Translations under genes and position numbers: made by a program | Notes under the pieces: generated by a model | What the model was told of the DNA's origin: nothing | Databases searched by the model: none | What the model saw: the letters and a program-made list of their open reading frames with translations, nothing else | Shown: positions 48,167 through 59,527 of the stretch, piece after piece | Numbering within the stretch: the stretch's first letter is position 1 | Layout of the letters: each line of letters opens with the position of its first letter | NCBI GenBank assembly: GCA_025667525.1 | Contig: CM046882.1 | Location: forward strand, 521,818,618-521,882,617 | Direction: 5' to 3' | Length of the DNA stretch: 64,000 bases | From: Glebionis coronaria | Lineage: Eukaryota > Streptophyta > Magnoliopsida > Asterales > Asteraceae

Positions 48167-49941
48167 GGCTGGGGGAGTGGTGCAAAAAAGCCACGAGTGG
48201 GATACATGTGGCAAAAAGCCACGCGTGAGTTGCTATGAACCTGACAATCCCACCTCAAAAACCACGCGTGGGTTGAGGTTCCAAGGGGAAAAAAAGTCGC
48301 TACAGGTGAGTTTCTCACCATTCACACTACCCCAAATCTTTCTTTTTCATCCCCATTTTATTTCTATATAATCCTCATTTTCACTTTTTTTTTCATATCT
48401 CTCATTTCATCTTTCTTCTCAATAAAAAAAATCATCTTGTCTAAATTCTAAATTTTTAGCATGGAAAACATTGATGAATATACATTTATGTACCCCGATA
48501 TAATGATCGAAGATGAAGAAACTTTGATGAATAGCCCTCGTGTCCGGTTGCTAGCAAAAGCGATGGCGTTTTTTCGAAATAGACGACAAAAAGTGTCTAG
48601 AAACCCGGTTAATCGAGATCGTTATGGTGCCCATGATCGTTTACTTGCCGCGTTTTTCACTGACAACCCGACCTACGACGAACGTGCATTCCGAAAGACA
48701 TATCGAATAGATCGAGAACTTTTCAACGATATAGTTACGGCTGTAACTGCACATGATCCTTACTTTAATTCAAATATCGACTGTACCGGAAGAGAAGGCG
48801 TTGATCCATTGGTGAAATGCACTTCTGCAATTCGTCAATTGGCATACGACATTGTTCTAGCCTTTTTAGATGAATATCTGCAAATCTCTAAAAGGACTTC
48901 ACGGGAAAGTCTTGATCATTTTTGTTCTGCTATAAGGGCGATTTATGGGCCAGAATATCTGAGAAAACCCACGGTGAGTGATGTTGACTTACTATATCAA
49001 CATCACGAAAGGAAGCACGGTTTCCCTGGGATGCTAGGAAGTCTAGACTGCACTAACTGGGAGTGGTTTGGTTGTCCGTACGCCCATAAAGGGCAATATG
49101 TTAGATGTGATCACGGATCGAATCCGTTCATTTTGTTGGAAGCTGTTGCGTCGAAAGACTTGTGGATATGGCATGCTTTCTTTGGTGTTTCTGGGTCTAA
49201 CAACGACATCAATGTGTTACATCAATCCCCTTTGTTTAACGATTTGAAAACAGGACGAGCACCAGAGGTCCCTTTTACGGCTAACGACGTTAATTATCCA
49301 TTTGGATACTATCTTACTGACGGGATATATCGCGAATTAGCTCCACTTGTTAAGACGATTCCAGAACCCTCTAACGATGAGCAGAAGCAAGAATCGGCAA
49401 GGAAGGATGTGGAACGCGCGTTTGGTGTTCTGAAAAAGAAATGGGCCATAATCGCCAATCCAACATGTGCTTTGAAGAAAGAAGGACTTGTTAATATGAT
49501 GTATGCATGCATCATAATGCATAATATGATTCGTAAACACAAAGAATATGCGATAAGTCCCAAATGGTACCGAGGAGAAGCACAACAACCCGACGATCTG
49601 GTACGAAGCACAGAAGAAATTCATGCTGTTATGGGATACATCAGATCATCTCAAGTGCATCAAAACCTTCGATTCGATTTAATCCAGCACTTGGCTAATA
49701 ATACCTAATATTTTTAGTGTTTGTATTTACCCGCGTGTATCGTTTTTTAATTTGATAGAATAAAATTATGTATTTTATAAATAAATTAAATAAAAGTGAT
49801 AGTGGAAAGATGAGGTGGAGGTGAGGTGCTGGTGAGTTTTTTTTTATTTAAAAAATTTGAAAGAGAATTTTGAGTGAGTTAGTGAGAGGAAAGAGAAAGT
49901 GAGGTGGAGCCAGAGATTTTATGCTACCACTCCCCTAGCAG
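48167..49941 (+). mobile_element. PIF/Harbinger element, apparently intact, 1775 bp
   Basis: TAA direct repeats flank it (48164-48166 and 49942-49944). The left end GGCTGGGGGAGTGGTGCA and the right end in reverse complement CTGCTAGGGGAGTGGTAGCA form an imperfect TIR with one indel. It contains one long transposase frame. The second Harbinger gene, the Myb-like DNA-binding ORF1, is not visible, so full autonomy is doubtful. It sits 132 bp upstream of the ATG of the synthetase-like gene. Confidence 0.85.
48461..49708 (+). CDS. PIF/Harbinger transposase (DDE, plant transposon protein family), 415 aa
   Basis: A single intronless frame. After a short N-terminal basic region (FRNRRQKVSRNPVNRDRYG) comes a conserved helical part (YDERAFRKTYRIDRELFNDI, VKCTSAIRQLAYDIV). 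The catalytic domain follows: first Asp in MLGSLDCTNWEWFGCP (D196), second in YYLTDGIY (D287), Glu in ARKDVERAFGVLKKKW (E318). The WIWHAFFGVSGSNNDINVL block lies between. Length and motifs match plant Harbinger transposases (nuclease domain PF04827-like), which cut and join at TWA targets. No stop or frameshift is seen, so this copy may be recent. A decayed relative lies at 20040-24812. Confidence 0.93.
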   Translation: MENIDEYTFMYPDIMIEDEETLMNSPRVRLLAKAMAFFRNRRQKVSRNPVNRDRYGAHDRLLAAFFTDNPTYDERAFRKTYRIDRELFNDIVTAVTAHDPYFNSNIDCTGREGVDPLVKCTSAIRQLAYDIVLAFLDEYLQISKRTSRESLDHFCSAIRAIYGPEYLRKPTVSDVDLLYQHHERKHGFPGMLGSLDCTNWEWFGCPYAHKGQYVRCDHGSNPFILLEAVASKDLWIWHAFFGVSGSNNDINVLHQSPLFNDLKTGRAPEVPFTANDVNYPFGYYLTDGIYRELAPLVKTIPEPSNDEQKQESARKDVERAFGVLKKKWAIIANPTCALKKEGLVNMMYACIIMHNMIRKHKEYAISPKWYRGEAQQPDDLVRSTEEIHAVMGYIRSSQVHQNLRFDLIQHLANNT

Positions 49942-49944
49942 TAA

Positions 49945-50072
49945 AAGAAGGGAGGGAGTAAAAGAAAAAAAAAAGGTTTTCATAACACTCATATAAATTC
50001 ATCGATTTTTGTTTTTAATAGATTAAGCCGCGAACCGAGAAGTGAAGAAACAAGTCGGCAACTGAAGACGCA
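49945..50072 (+). promoter_or_regulatory. Short upstream region and 5' UTR of the synthetase-like gene 1
   Basis: Only about 130 bp separate the Harbinger element from the proposed ATG. CATATAAAT at about 49991-49999 is a possible TATA box, followed by a plausible leader (GATTAAGCCGCGAACCGAG). Any further promoter elements would lie in or beyond the transposons. Confidence 0.45.
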
Positions 50073-53000
50073 ATGGAAACTTGTGATCGGTAATTATTAA
50101 CCTTTTTGTTGTTGTTGTTGTTGTTTATGTAATCTATTCGATTGTTAACGATTGATTAGGATATAATACATGTTTTTAGAATTTAAGATAATGCTGGTTT
50201 TTGCTCTCGATTGCGCTTTAAGGGCTGTTTGTTTTAGCTTATATAATGTAAGCATATTTCGGCTTATAACACAAGCCTCAATTTGGTGGCTTATTTGGAG
50301 ACTTATGGGCTTATCTAAGTTTGTTATCATATAATAAGCATATATATAAGCCCATAAGTCACCAATAAGCTTAAAAATTAGGGTTTATAAAATACTACAA
50401 GCTGAAATATGGCTTATTTTTGGCTTATATAACGTAAGCCCCAATTTTATGGCTTATTTTGAGACTTAGGGCTTATATAAGTTTATTATCATGATTTAAT
50501 AAACTTATATAAGCCCATAAACTTCCAAATAAGCCACAAAATTAGAGGCTATGTTATATAAGCCCACTTTTGTGGCTTATTTGAAGGTTTATGGGCTTAT
50601 ATAAGTTTATTATATCATGATAAACTTATATAAACCCTTAAGTCTCAAAATAAGCCACAAAATTGGGGCTTACATTATATAAGCTGAAAATAAGTCATCT
50701 TTCGGCTTATATTTCATAAACCTTAATTTTTTTAAGCTTATTGGTGATTTATGGGCTTATATAAGTTTATTATATCATAACAAACTTATATAAGCCCATA
50801 AGTCTCCAAATAAGCCACTATATAAGCCAAAATAAACTTACGTTATATAAGCTAAAACAAACATCCCCTATGTGTTCGTCTGCTGCGCCTTTTGCTTATA
50901 TTTGCCTATCTGCTTGTTTGCTTGCTTTCCTTTGTTGCGTTATCCTTGTTATAAGAGATGGTGTGCTGTTATTGGTAACCTAATACTAGAAAATGATAGG
51001 TTTTACAAAAGAAAGATATGGAGTGCGGATGATAATGTAATACCGGACGATAAGAGATGCAGTGCTCATATTGCTCACCCAATACTAGAAGATAACATCT
51101 TTCCGAAAAAGAAGATACCGAGTGCTGATGATAACCTATTACTGGAGAGTATTGATATCTTAAAAACACAAATACTGGAATGTAAGAGATGGAGCTTTCA
51201 GGGCGAAATCTCTAACCTTTTTCACCACTCAATCAAAACTACTTTCCCGGATTTCAAACAAGAAAATCCTTTGATTTTTGCCAGCCAGGAAGGCGGGGCT
51301 GCGCCTGGTGATTACAATTGGTATATATCTTGTTTCTGCGTTTTTTTTTTTACTTTCTTTGTTATGTAACATATTGTATTTATTAGTTTCTTTTTCTTTT
51401 ACAGCCAAAATGTCTTGACGATATGGCCTGTATTAAGTAAAAGCCCTGAATTAAGAGAAAAGTATCCACATATTCAGAAACCTAGAGATATTGGAGAGGT
51501 ATTATTATTATTATTATTATCATTTTTGTCCATCATGGTCTCTCAGAAATCTTTACATTACTTTTTTAACTGTAATTATATGTTTTCGTGTGATATTCTA
51601 TTACTATAGGCCATCAAGAAAAATCTTCCTACATATGCCAGTCACATGTTAGACGAAGATACCTCCGTAGAAGATGTTGGTTTTGTAGCTTTTTCGTTAT
51701 CACGGAAGTGGATGGCTGAGGTATTTTGCTCTTTTCTTTTTCAACTCTTTTAAAACATCCATTACAATTGTATTCAAAATTGTTCTTGTTTCCTTGCAGA
51801 GCATTCATAAGATGCTAAAAGAGGGTATAGCCACCTGGGCACCAAAACTTCCTGTCAAAAGGGTATTGATAGCTTTTCCCTCATTGGAAGACGGAATATA
51901 TGTGGGTCTCAGTCGAAGGCTTGCTATCGCACTCACACATTTTCGTATGCTCAACTTTTCTGAAGTGTCTGCAGCTTTTAGTCCAGCTCGTGATTTCGCT
52001 CAGGTGTATATGCGGTTGTTTTAGCTGTTTGAATCTTTGTACATTTTCTGCATGTTTGATATAAAATAGGCATATTTTGCAGTATATGCATTTAATAGTT
52101 CCATTTATTTCAGGAGCGCTACTTTCAAAACTTTCCTAATTGGGCTGAAGGCGTACTGAGGAGGTTGTTTTCGATTGAAAATAGAGAAGGAGATGTGGTG
52201 ATAAATGGTGAAGGAATATTACCTTTTATTCTTGCGGAGAGAGATTTCCACAATTCTTCTAAAGATCTCGCAGCTTTGAGGTTCTTTCTCAATTGGCTAG
52301 TAATAGTATTGTTTATCCAGTAGATTTAGCATTAAACACATTTCACGGATGATGTATGAACAATGTATTTAAATCTTCTGTCTGCATATGTAGGGTGGAA
52401 ATTGAAGTGCTGAAAGCAGACTGGATAGTTTATGTCACTCCTGTACGGCATCAAGAGTATGTTGAGATGTGCTTCACTGTAAGTAACTTCTGCACAGCAT
52501 CTCTTAAGAACGAATACACTGTAGCCAGCTATGTAGAGTATCCTGATAGGAAGGCGAGTTAGGCATAAATTGAATTACAGTGATGCTCTTTTACAAAAAA
52601 AAACGAATACCTTGATAGGAAAGTGATTAGGCATAACTTGATAGAAATTGGATACTCTTCTCTTTTCAGGCTGCCAAACTTGAAAAGTGGATCGCAACTG
52701 ATGTTGAGGGGAAGTGGAGCCCATCTCGTAGAAAAGAATACCCTGTAGCAAGTTACGTAGGATATCGAACCTGTAGTACTAAGCATGAAGAGCTGGTTGA
52801 TTTGTTAGGCCAAGTCAGAGATCATTGTCATTTGGTGGCACAAGGTACACCAGATATCTGTTCATTTATTCTTTGTTTGTTTTCACGAACAAATAATATC
52901 ATAACCAAAATTATTTTATTACAAAAACCACTTCCATTGATAAAGCAGTCTAGCTTTAAACCCGTATGACCTGTTTTGTTTTTAATTGAAGGCATATCTT

Positions 53001-56000
53001 TTCTTAACCCATTAGAGAGAGAAGAATATGTCCTAAATCATCAATCCATCAATATTATAAAGGGATCGATTTTGCAATGTATCCATTTTTTTATTTTATT
53101 TTTTATCTTTCTTAACCCATTAGAGAGAGAAGAATATGTCCGAAATCATCAATCCATCAATATTATGAAGGGATCGATTTTGCAATGTATCACATTTTTT
53201 TCTTTTTTATCAGGCAAGGATGCTCTGTTGCTTGGGTATACTGCTGATGCAGTTTTTGCTTGTGTTCTTATGTAAGATGCTCATGCTTTTAGCATAATTT
53301 TTGACCTTATTGTACTTATGCTATCGGTATTAGTAATAGGGTAGAGTGGTAAATGTCAATTTTCTATGAACTTGCTGAAAAATCATGTGATTTTTTCCAA
53401 AGTTTTTTATATTAAATTTACATCTACAGCGAGATATCACTTTGCGGTCAAGTTTTGTACTAAATGATATTAGCTTTGTGTTCTCAACAGGTATACATTA
53501 TTGAAAAACGATAAACTGGCCGATTGTACATTCACCTTTGATGAAATGGTTAGCGAGGAGGTATATTTATGATGTTCTTTAATTGCTAGGGATGTTGCTC
53601 CCTTGTACATTGTATCTCTCGTCATATTGAAATCTTTGCATGTACTGTTTTTGATCTGCTCAAACTTATTCGTATATAGGGAAATACTTTTGTGTACCTA
53701 CTACATCGACGAGCTGAGATTCATAGAATAACAAATGATTTACGTAAAGACATCGATGAGTTGAAGAAGGTAAGAATCTCTTTTCGGTTCAATGTTGTTA
53801 CAACTTTTGTAATCTTGGACCCAAATTTATTGCTTCTTTGTTCTTGAATATATTAAGTTAACATATTGCAACAGACTTCAGATTCAATTTTGGAGAAATA
53901 TGAAGAATGGGCAGAAGGTGAAGAACGTATGTTGGAATTTCATTTACTTGAGTTTACACAGGTAAGACGAATATCTTAATGGACTTCTACTTCTTTGAAC
54001 ATACAAAACCCTAGTTGAAGATGTAAAGCATAATTTTTGGAATTGAATACTTGGTTACTCTAAAACATTATAGTTTCTTTTTATATACTTTTAAGCTGTG
54101 GTTGATTCAAGTTATCTAGTCCCATGCTTAAGGGTAAGTAATAATACAAACGGTATGTAGCCAAACATTGGGGTGATATTCAATGCTAATCTACTTGCCT
54201 AAATGAAGACATTTCACAAATTTAGAAGAAAAAAATGAAAATGAATTCAGTTTTTATAAAATTCCTACTAATAGTAATATAATAATGTAAATTATATTAT
54301 TGTATTAATAATCTAACTTTCTTGTTCAGGTTCTCGAAGACTCGTGTTTATCTGTCTTGCCACATAGGATGTGTAAATACCTTTACGATCTAACAAAGAA
54401 GTTTAACCGCTACAACAATGTCGTCCGGGAGGTATTTTACGTACATATGCTTATTCTCGTACAGTATTGAATTTTAGTCTCTGCTTCTCTTAAACCAAAA
54501 TTGATTTCTAGAAAAGCAAAATGTGACGATGTTTGTTCTGGTTTTGTGTAAGTTTGAAAGTTTTGCTAAAGCAAATCATTGATATATATATACTCGTTGC
54601 TTTTTCTCATATAGTATTGAATTTAGTTTTCAGTTCCCAAAAACATGCAATTATTTATGTCGGGATTTATCGTAACTTTGAATGTTTTGGCAGTGTGGAT
54701 CTGTTGCGGAGACGAGTAGATTATTGCTTTGTGAGGCAACTGCAGTTGTAATGGAAAAATGCTTTCAACTTTTGGGGATCACTCCTGTATGTATTATCAG
54801 TTTCTTTCAATTCGGTTTCTTGGGGTAGGTTTCTTTATCCGCGAATTCTGTAATGCGGGGCTATTTTTTTCTTATAAACCAGGCATTATTTCTCCTTTTT
54901 TGAAAAGCCGTGTTAGAGATTTATTTATGTTTTTTGGTTTTAAGTTCTCCAATTTAAATTTGTTTGGGCGTATTAAGATAACATTGAAGTTCATTACCAT
55001 GCGGTTAATTCAGTCCATGTTTAAATAGTTCACTATGAAGAAGTACAGTACAAAGGATTTATTTCGATAACTAAGCCAAGTTTAAATAACTCAAGTAAAG
55101 TATAAAAATGAAGTCGCTCACAATTCCACATGTAATTACCAGTTTAAAACTTTCTTTTGTGCAGGAAGTCCCAATCGCGGTCAAGGCCCAACCATTGTTA
55201 TATTTACAACCATCAGATGCAAGGTGGAGAAACAAACAAAAGTTGGCTGAAATAGAACAGATGGAGGAAATCCCAGTAGAACCGAAGTTTGTGGATCGTT
55301 TCATTTCTCCATCTTTTGTTTCTGGTGTTAGGTAAGTACTTGTTTTGATATTGAAAATATTCAATATTTTATATGCTTAGTATTTCGTTTCATGCAATTT
55401 AAGTAAAATATAGGTTTGTTTGCATAAAGTATTGTACCTTTCATTATGCTTTTGAAAATGATTGTGTTAAAGGTTGGTCATTTTGTAGTCTAACTATAAT
55501 CTTATACTCCATGTGGTTTGTCGGGTATCACAAGTTTAGTTGAAAGTTCTCTTTTGCGGATACATGATATAACAATATAAGAAAAGACAGGGAGAGTGGG
55601 GGTTCAGAAATACAATATATACAGGATATATAACAATATAAGAAAAGGCCAATATGCCCATTAAGTTAACGGTCAACTAACTGAAATTCTGGTCAGGAAC
55701 CAAACCCTTAGTGGGTCAAAACCACAGGGAGAGGATCCGCAAAGGAAAAAAACTTTCAGGGACTAAACCCGTGATACCTAACATACCACAGTTGCCCATC
55801 AGGGACTTCAATAAAGCAGTTAAATATCTTCTGGATAAGAATAGGGAATTATGTCTTTGCTTTGGAGTTGGATCTCAAAGTATCGAGTTAGAATTGAATG
55901 AACATAAGCTGTTGCTAATGGTGAGGTTTATGTAGGATGATTAGTTAATGAGCAATGCTAATCATTCCTAGTTTTTTTTCCTAAATCATCCTCGTAACCA

Positions 56001-57191
56001 CTACAAGATGACAAATGTAATTGACTATCTAGCTCTCTTCCTTTTGGTCATTCATCATTCCACTTGACATTATCATATTGTTAGGAAGAAATCTAGGAAG
56101 GAATATCATTTTCCTTGGTTAATTGTTGCATTTTTCATAAGACAGATGATGCGGAAGAAGATTTATTATTGACACGTAGTATGACTGTCACTGTATGCTC
56201 TTAGTTACATAATAATGTTCAGTAGAATGATAGATGTGAGAGGAATAGAGACACTCTTTGAGATTCAAGATGTTTCCCTTGATCAGCATTTATAAACTCT
56301 GTTTTGCACAAGCGTTTTTTGGTGCCTAATTGTGGTTGTTTTGTTTTCATCAGGGATCCACCTAGAAAATCCCGGTTTGAGCTGCTTTCGATTCGTCCCT
56401 TAGTTACATCAGACCCGAAGTTTGGGGAGGGTAACATGTTCGGGCTCATTTCAGTATCAGATAAGTATGGGTCACGATCGGATGTGGGGTCTCACTTATT
56501 TGAGCCTGATTATCCTTATGTTAGTTTATTCAACTTTGAGTGGTGTGATCCGATAAAGATGCGCAACGGGGGGACTGTACACCTTGGCAACCACAGTTCT
56601 CATCTTTCAGTTCCATTCTCTACTGCGATTGAGATTCGCTTTGAACTCTATGTTACCAGTGAGAAAAAAGATGCATGTTTCCAACTTGCTAATCGCAAGT
56701 TTAAGAAGAAGTTATCAGATTTCTGGGAAGATAAATCAAATAGTAAGTGCGGTAGTTATAATGTTAAAGGAGTGGATGGAAGAACACGGATGCATTACAT
56801 TCTGATAAAGGACGCAGTAGATACTTCCATGGAGGTAAGGTTTAAAGCCGGGACTGATCATAGAGTTCATGGAGACATATTTGCGTATTATGGAGGTAAT
56901 AGTTTTTCTTATGATTGTCCTTCTGGTATAAAAAGCGACTACGGGGCAAAACTCTTTAGCTCTGATATAACGGATGGCCTAATCTCGCTGGAGAGATCAT
57001 TCCTGGCTGTACCCACTGATGCATCCCTCATAATTAAAGGATGCTTGGTGGATCTTGATACGAATGAAATCATTTTGGGAGGCTGTTACGAATTTACCCC
57101 GCCAACGAATAGTGGCAGCACTGCTGGTACTCTTTATGGGCTAGATGGGACAAGTTGCTCTTTGGAACTGAAAGTAAATTGGAAATACTAA
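50073..57191 (+). CDS. Gene 1: degenerate arginyl-tRNA synthetase fused to a DUF6598-like domain, 16 exons, 906 aa
   Basis: Exons: 50073-50089, 50958-51320, 51405-51498, 51610-51720, 51800-52003, 52114-52280, 52394-52478, 52670-52844, 53214-53271, 53491-53560, 53680-53769, 53875-53961, 54330-54431, 54694-54786, 55165-55331, 56354-57191. All introns are GT-AG and the sum is 2721 nt in one frame. Residues 1-572 follow plant ArgRS: IGEAIKKNLP, TWAPKLPV, LKADWIVYVTPV, KDIDELKK, then ETSRLLLCEATAVVMEKCFQ with LLGITP. The HVGH (HIGH) signature is Y229-V-G-L232, and the region holding NIAK and HVGDWGTQFG is replaced or deleted. Aminoacylation is therefore unlikely; RNA or protein binding through the DALR-like end may remain. 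A linker (573-628) leads to 279 residues I assign to DUF6598 (FGLISVSDKYGSRSDV to the Tyr end). Exon 1 is the least certain. Confidence 0.85.
50220..50869. mobile_element. Tourist-like MITE in intron 1 of gene 1, about 650 bp
   Basis: The left end GGGCTGTTTGTTTTAGCTTA and the right end in reverse complement GGGGATGTTTGTTTTAGCTT continue to match for about 32 bases (ATATAA(T/C)GTAAG). The interior is made of TTATATAAGCCCATAAG palindromic units. Termini fit PIF/Tourist MITEs, although no clean TWA TSD is visible. Confidence 0.7.
53003..53218. repeat. 108-bp tandem duplication in intron 8 of gene 1
   Basis: Copies start at 53003 and 53111 (CTTAACCCATTAGAGAGAGA) and differ by a few bases. The second copy provides the acceptor TATCAG at 53213; the first lacks the AG. 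A similar single stretch begins at the window end in gene 2 (about 63967). Confidence 0.85.
55803..55920 (+). other. Candidate cassette exon in intron 15 of gene 1
   Basis: The 118-nt segment is bounded by CCATCAG and GTGAGG. It continues the linker frame (RDFNKAVKYLLDKNRELCL, then FGVGSQSIELELNEHK). It has a protein-like composition unlike the intron around it. Its inclusion would shift exon 16 into a frame with a stop after a few codons, giving an ArgRS-like protein without the DUF6598-like part. Speculative without RNA data. Confidence 0.35.
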
Positions 57192-57444
57192 GCTAAGCTC
57201 AATGTCTTGGATTATGTTTTTTGTTTTATTCAAGGGTTTGTCTAACGGTTGACCTGCCCCTACTGGGCAAGGTTTAATGTTATTATATATTACGCAAATA
57301 TTAGTCTACATTATTAAGTTACAGAACTGGGAGCTGTCAGTATGTCATTCCATACTACTGTAGTATGATTACATTCAAGGAGCTATTGTTTTCGTTATAG
57401 GTGCTTTGCAATTTACACTTTTGTGCATTGTTTAGTGTTGGGGT

Positions 57445-57881
57445 TAGGGGTGTCGAAAAAGTTGACCCGAACCCGAATAAGCCTATTCGGGTCGGGTCAC
57501 TCGGGTCAAAAAACGTATTCGGGTCAATTCGGGTTGACCCAAATTGACCCGAGTTCTAATTAGCCTTGGGTTCGAGTTTATATTTTTTAGCCTTGACCCG
57601 ACTTGACCCGAACCCGACCAACCCGACTTGACCCGAGTTTTTGAACACATTTTACATGTAAATACACTTAAATAAGCCAAATTTTAATATTTTTACTTAT
57701 ACTCGGGTTGACCCGAACCCGAGTTGACCCGACCCGAATTGACCCGAACCTGACTGCCCGAGTTTTAATTAGGCTCGGGTTCGGGTATGTTTTTTTAGTT
57801 TTGACCCGACTTGACCCGACCCGACTTGACCCGACCCGATTTGACCCGAACCCGGTTGACCCGACCCGATTCCCACCCCTA
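57445..57881. mobile_element. hAT-type MITE rich in GGGTC/GACCC, copy 2 (437 bp, inverted)
   Basis: A perfect 8-bp TSD GTTGGGGT (57437-57444 and 57882-57889) flanks ends TAGGGGTGTCGAAAAAGT and, in reverse complement, TAGGGGTGGGAATCGGGT. The left end here matches the right end of the copy at 16727-17160, so the two are inverted relative to each other. The interior is nearly all GACCCGA repeats. Confidence 0.9.
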
Positions 57882-57889
57882 GTTGGGGT

Positions 57890-58140
57890 GCTATAGCAAA
57901 CCGTTTTTGTTTTTGAAACCGGATTGGTTTTGAATCGGTTGGTTTGAGTCAACCGGTCATCAAACCGGAATGGTTAGGAACCGGTTATTTGTTATATTTT
58001 AATTGGTTTTTAACTGCATCGGTTTGATTCTAATCGTTTTTCACTATCGGTCTAGGCCATTTTATTAAACCGCTTACGAACAATTCAAGAAAAACCGGCT
58101 TTTTGGTTCAGGCGATGAACCGGTTTTTTCCCACCCTATA
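57890..58140. repeat. AACCGGTT-rich degenerate repeat block
   Basis: Many CCGGTT/AACCGG phrases (for example 57939, 57950, 57965, 57980, 58075, 58120). The right end CCCACCCTA resembles a hAT TIR (TAGGGTGGG). It may be an older MITE into whose left end the GGGTC element inserted. Ends are not settled. Confidence 0.45.
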
Positions 58141-58679
58141 TGAAGCTACCACTTTCGTCTCATAATAAATGTATGCAATAGTCATATCGTCACATAGTCA
58201 TTTACACCGATAAGGACCAACTGTCCGCTTTTTGCGTACAATATATGTTCACTAGTTTCGTCATGTCTTGAACTAATCAAGGGCGCGATCTTAACTTCCT
58301 ACCATTATAGTGCTATATCGAATCATTTAGTCGTGGAATGTACCATACCTTTACCGTCGAGTCGGGTACCCAACGAGACCAACAATATAAGCCAAGAAAC
58401 ATATATTAGCTAGAAATTTATTATGCCACGGAGTATGCACATATTTACACACAAACACGTTTTACATCAATACTCGCATTAAAAATGTCTTGAATCGTAA
58501 CATGTGGTTTAACATTATTAAGGAGTCTTAAAAACATGCGAAGTGTGTTCAAATTTTATTCCATAGAATAGACTTTTACATTCTTTCTTATGAGACAAAA
58601 TGGGTGTTTTTGCTGTACTTCTCCAGTTTTTATATTATTAAACTTTCATTGTTTTGCCATGCTGTTCATTTTAATTACC
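58141..58679. other. Unassigned stretch left of the LTR fragment
   Basis: No gene seen. It may be the first part of the LTR whose 3' end follows, but no TG start with a matching TSD was found. Confidence 0.3.
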
Positions 58680-59527
58680 CGAGCTATATATGTATGACCA
58701 TGATTTACATGACCACGAAAATATCATAACCATGACATATGACGCACCTGTGTCATGACTCTTCCGCGACGAGAGTGATTTCTCGCGGCGTCTTTTCACG
58801 TTTCATGTTGGCCATTATTATTATTATCATGTGGGGCGTATGAGTGCATCCTAGTTTTCATGTTTACATGTTTACAAGTATAGGGTGATTGGTTAGTGTG
58901 TGCTCTACACTTCATCACCTTGGAGCTCATCCCTCCACCTAGGTTATGTTTTATTAGAGGTCACCCTTCTAATTGCATGACGAGGTCACCCCTATATGTA
59001 TTCATGTACGTTGATAACATGTTATGACTTGTATGAGCTCGTAGGCATTTAAATTATATTACACGCATGAACATAATACTTTTCAGTCATTCTGTTTTAA
59101 AACATCTTCCAGATTTTCCAGGACATACACATATTCCGTTGCATTTCATGTCTTATACTTATGTTTCAGTTATTCTTATCATGTCATTATATCCGTTCTC
59201 TGAGCGTATTGCTCAGCCGTATTTTCTTTCCATGTTCCATACGGCAGGTACCCAATGACAAACTCGAGCATTGAGAGTACGTGCATAAGATGAAAGCTAC
59301 CTGAGTCTCCTTCCTTTTTATGCATTTTAATACTTATGCTTTGATTGGACAAATGTTTTGTCCTTTAGTCCTTTGTATTCATTTATGTTAAGCTTATGTG
59401 GGGAGCCGATGTTTGATTCTGGCTTTCCCGTTGGTCTTTTATGTCTTTATGACGTTATAACTTGTTATGCTTTGATGACACGTCATAATTATGACATAAC
59501 AGCCTCCTTATCAAAATAGGTCGTTAC
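58680..59527 (+). repeat. 3' part of an older LTR related to the chromovirus LTR
   Basis: It shares with the 39180-40036 region the order GTGTCATGACTC, GTGGGGCGTATG(A/G), GTGTGTGCTCTAC, GAGCTCATCCCTCCACC, ATGACGAGGTCACCCCT, GCTCAGCCGTA, ACGGCAGGTAC, GCCGATGTTTGATTC and CTTTGATGACACG(T/C)CATAA. It ends TCGTTACA at 59527. It is clearly diverged from the young element. A solo LTR or a truncated copy; no internal region follows. Confidence 0.8.

Noticed and set aside
50872..51369. 165-codon frame starting MFVCCAFCLYLPICLF as the natural start of gene 1
   Set aside because: The hydrophobic start is translated from the MITE edge and intron tail; homology to gene 2 begins only at 50958. A spliced start at 50073 fits better, though cDNA is needed.
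55711..55935. 74-codon frame as a separate gene in intron 15
   Set aside because: The first half is repeat-like (CAGGGACTAAACCC type). Only the 55803-55920 part looks coding, and is better explained as an alternative exon.
57483..57952. Overlapping Arg/Val/Gly-rich frames
   Set aside because: Products of the GACCC-rich hAT MITE on both strands.
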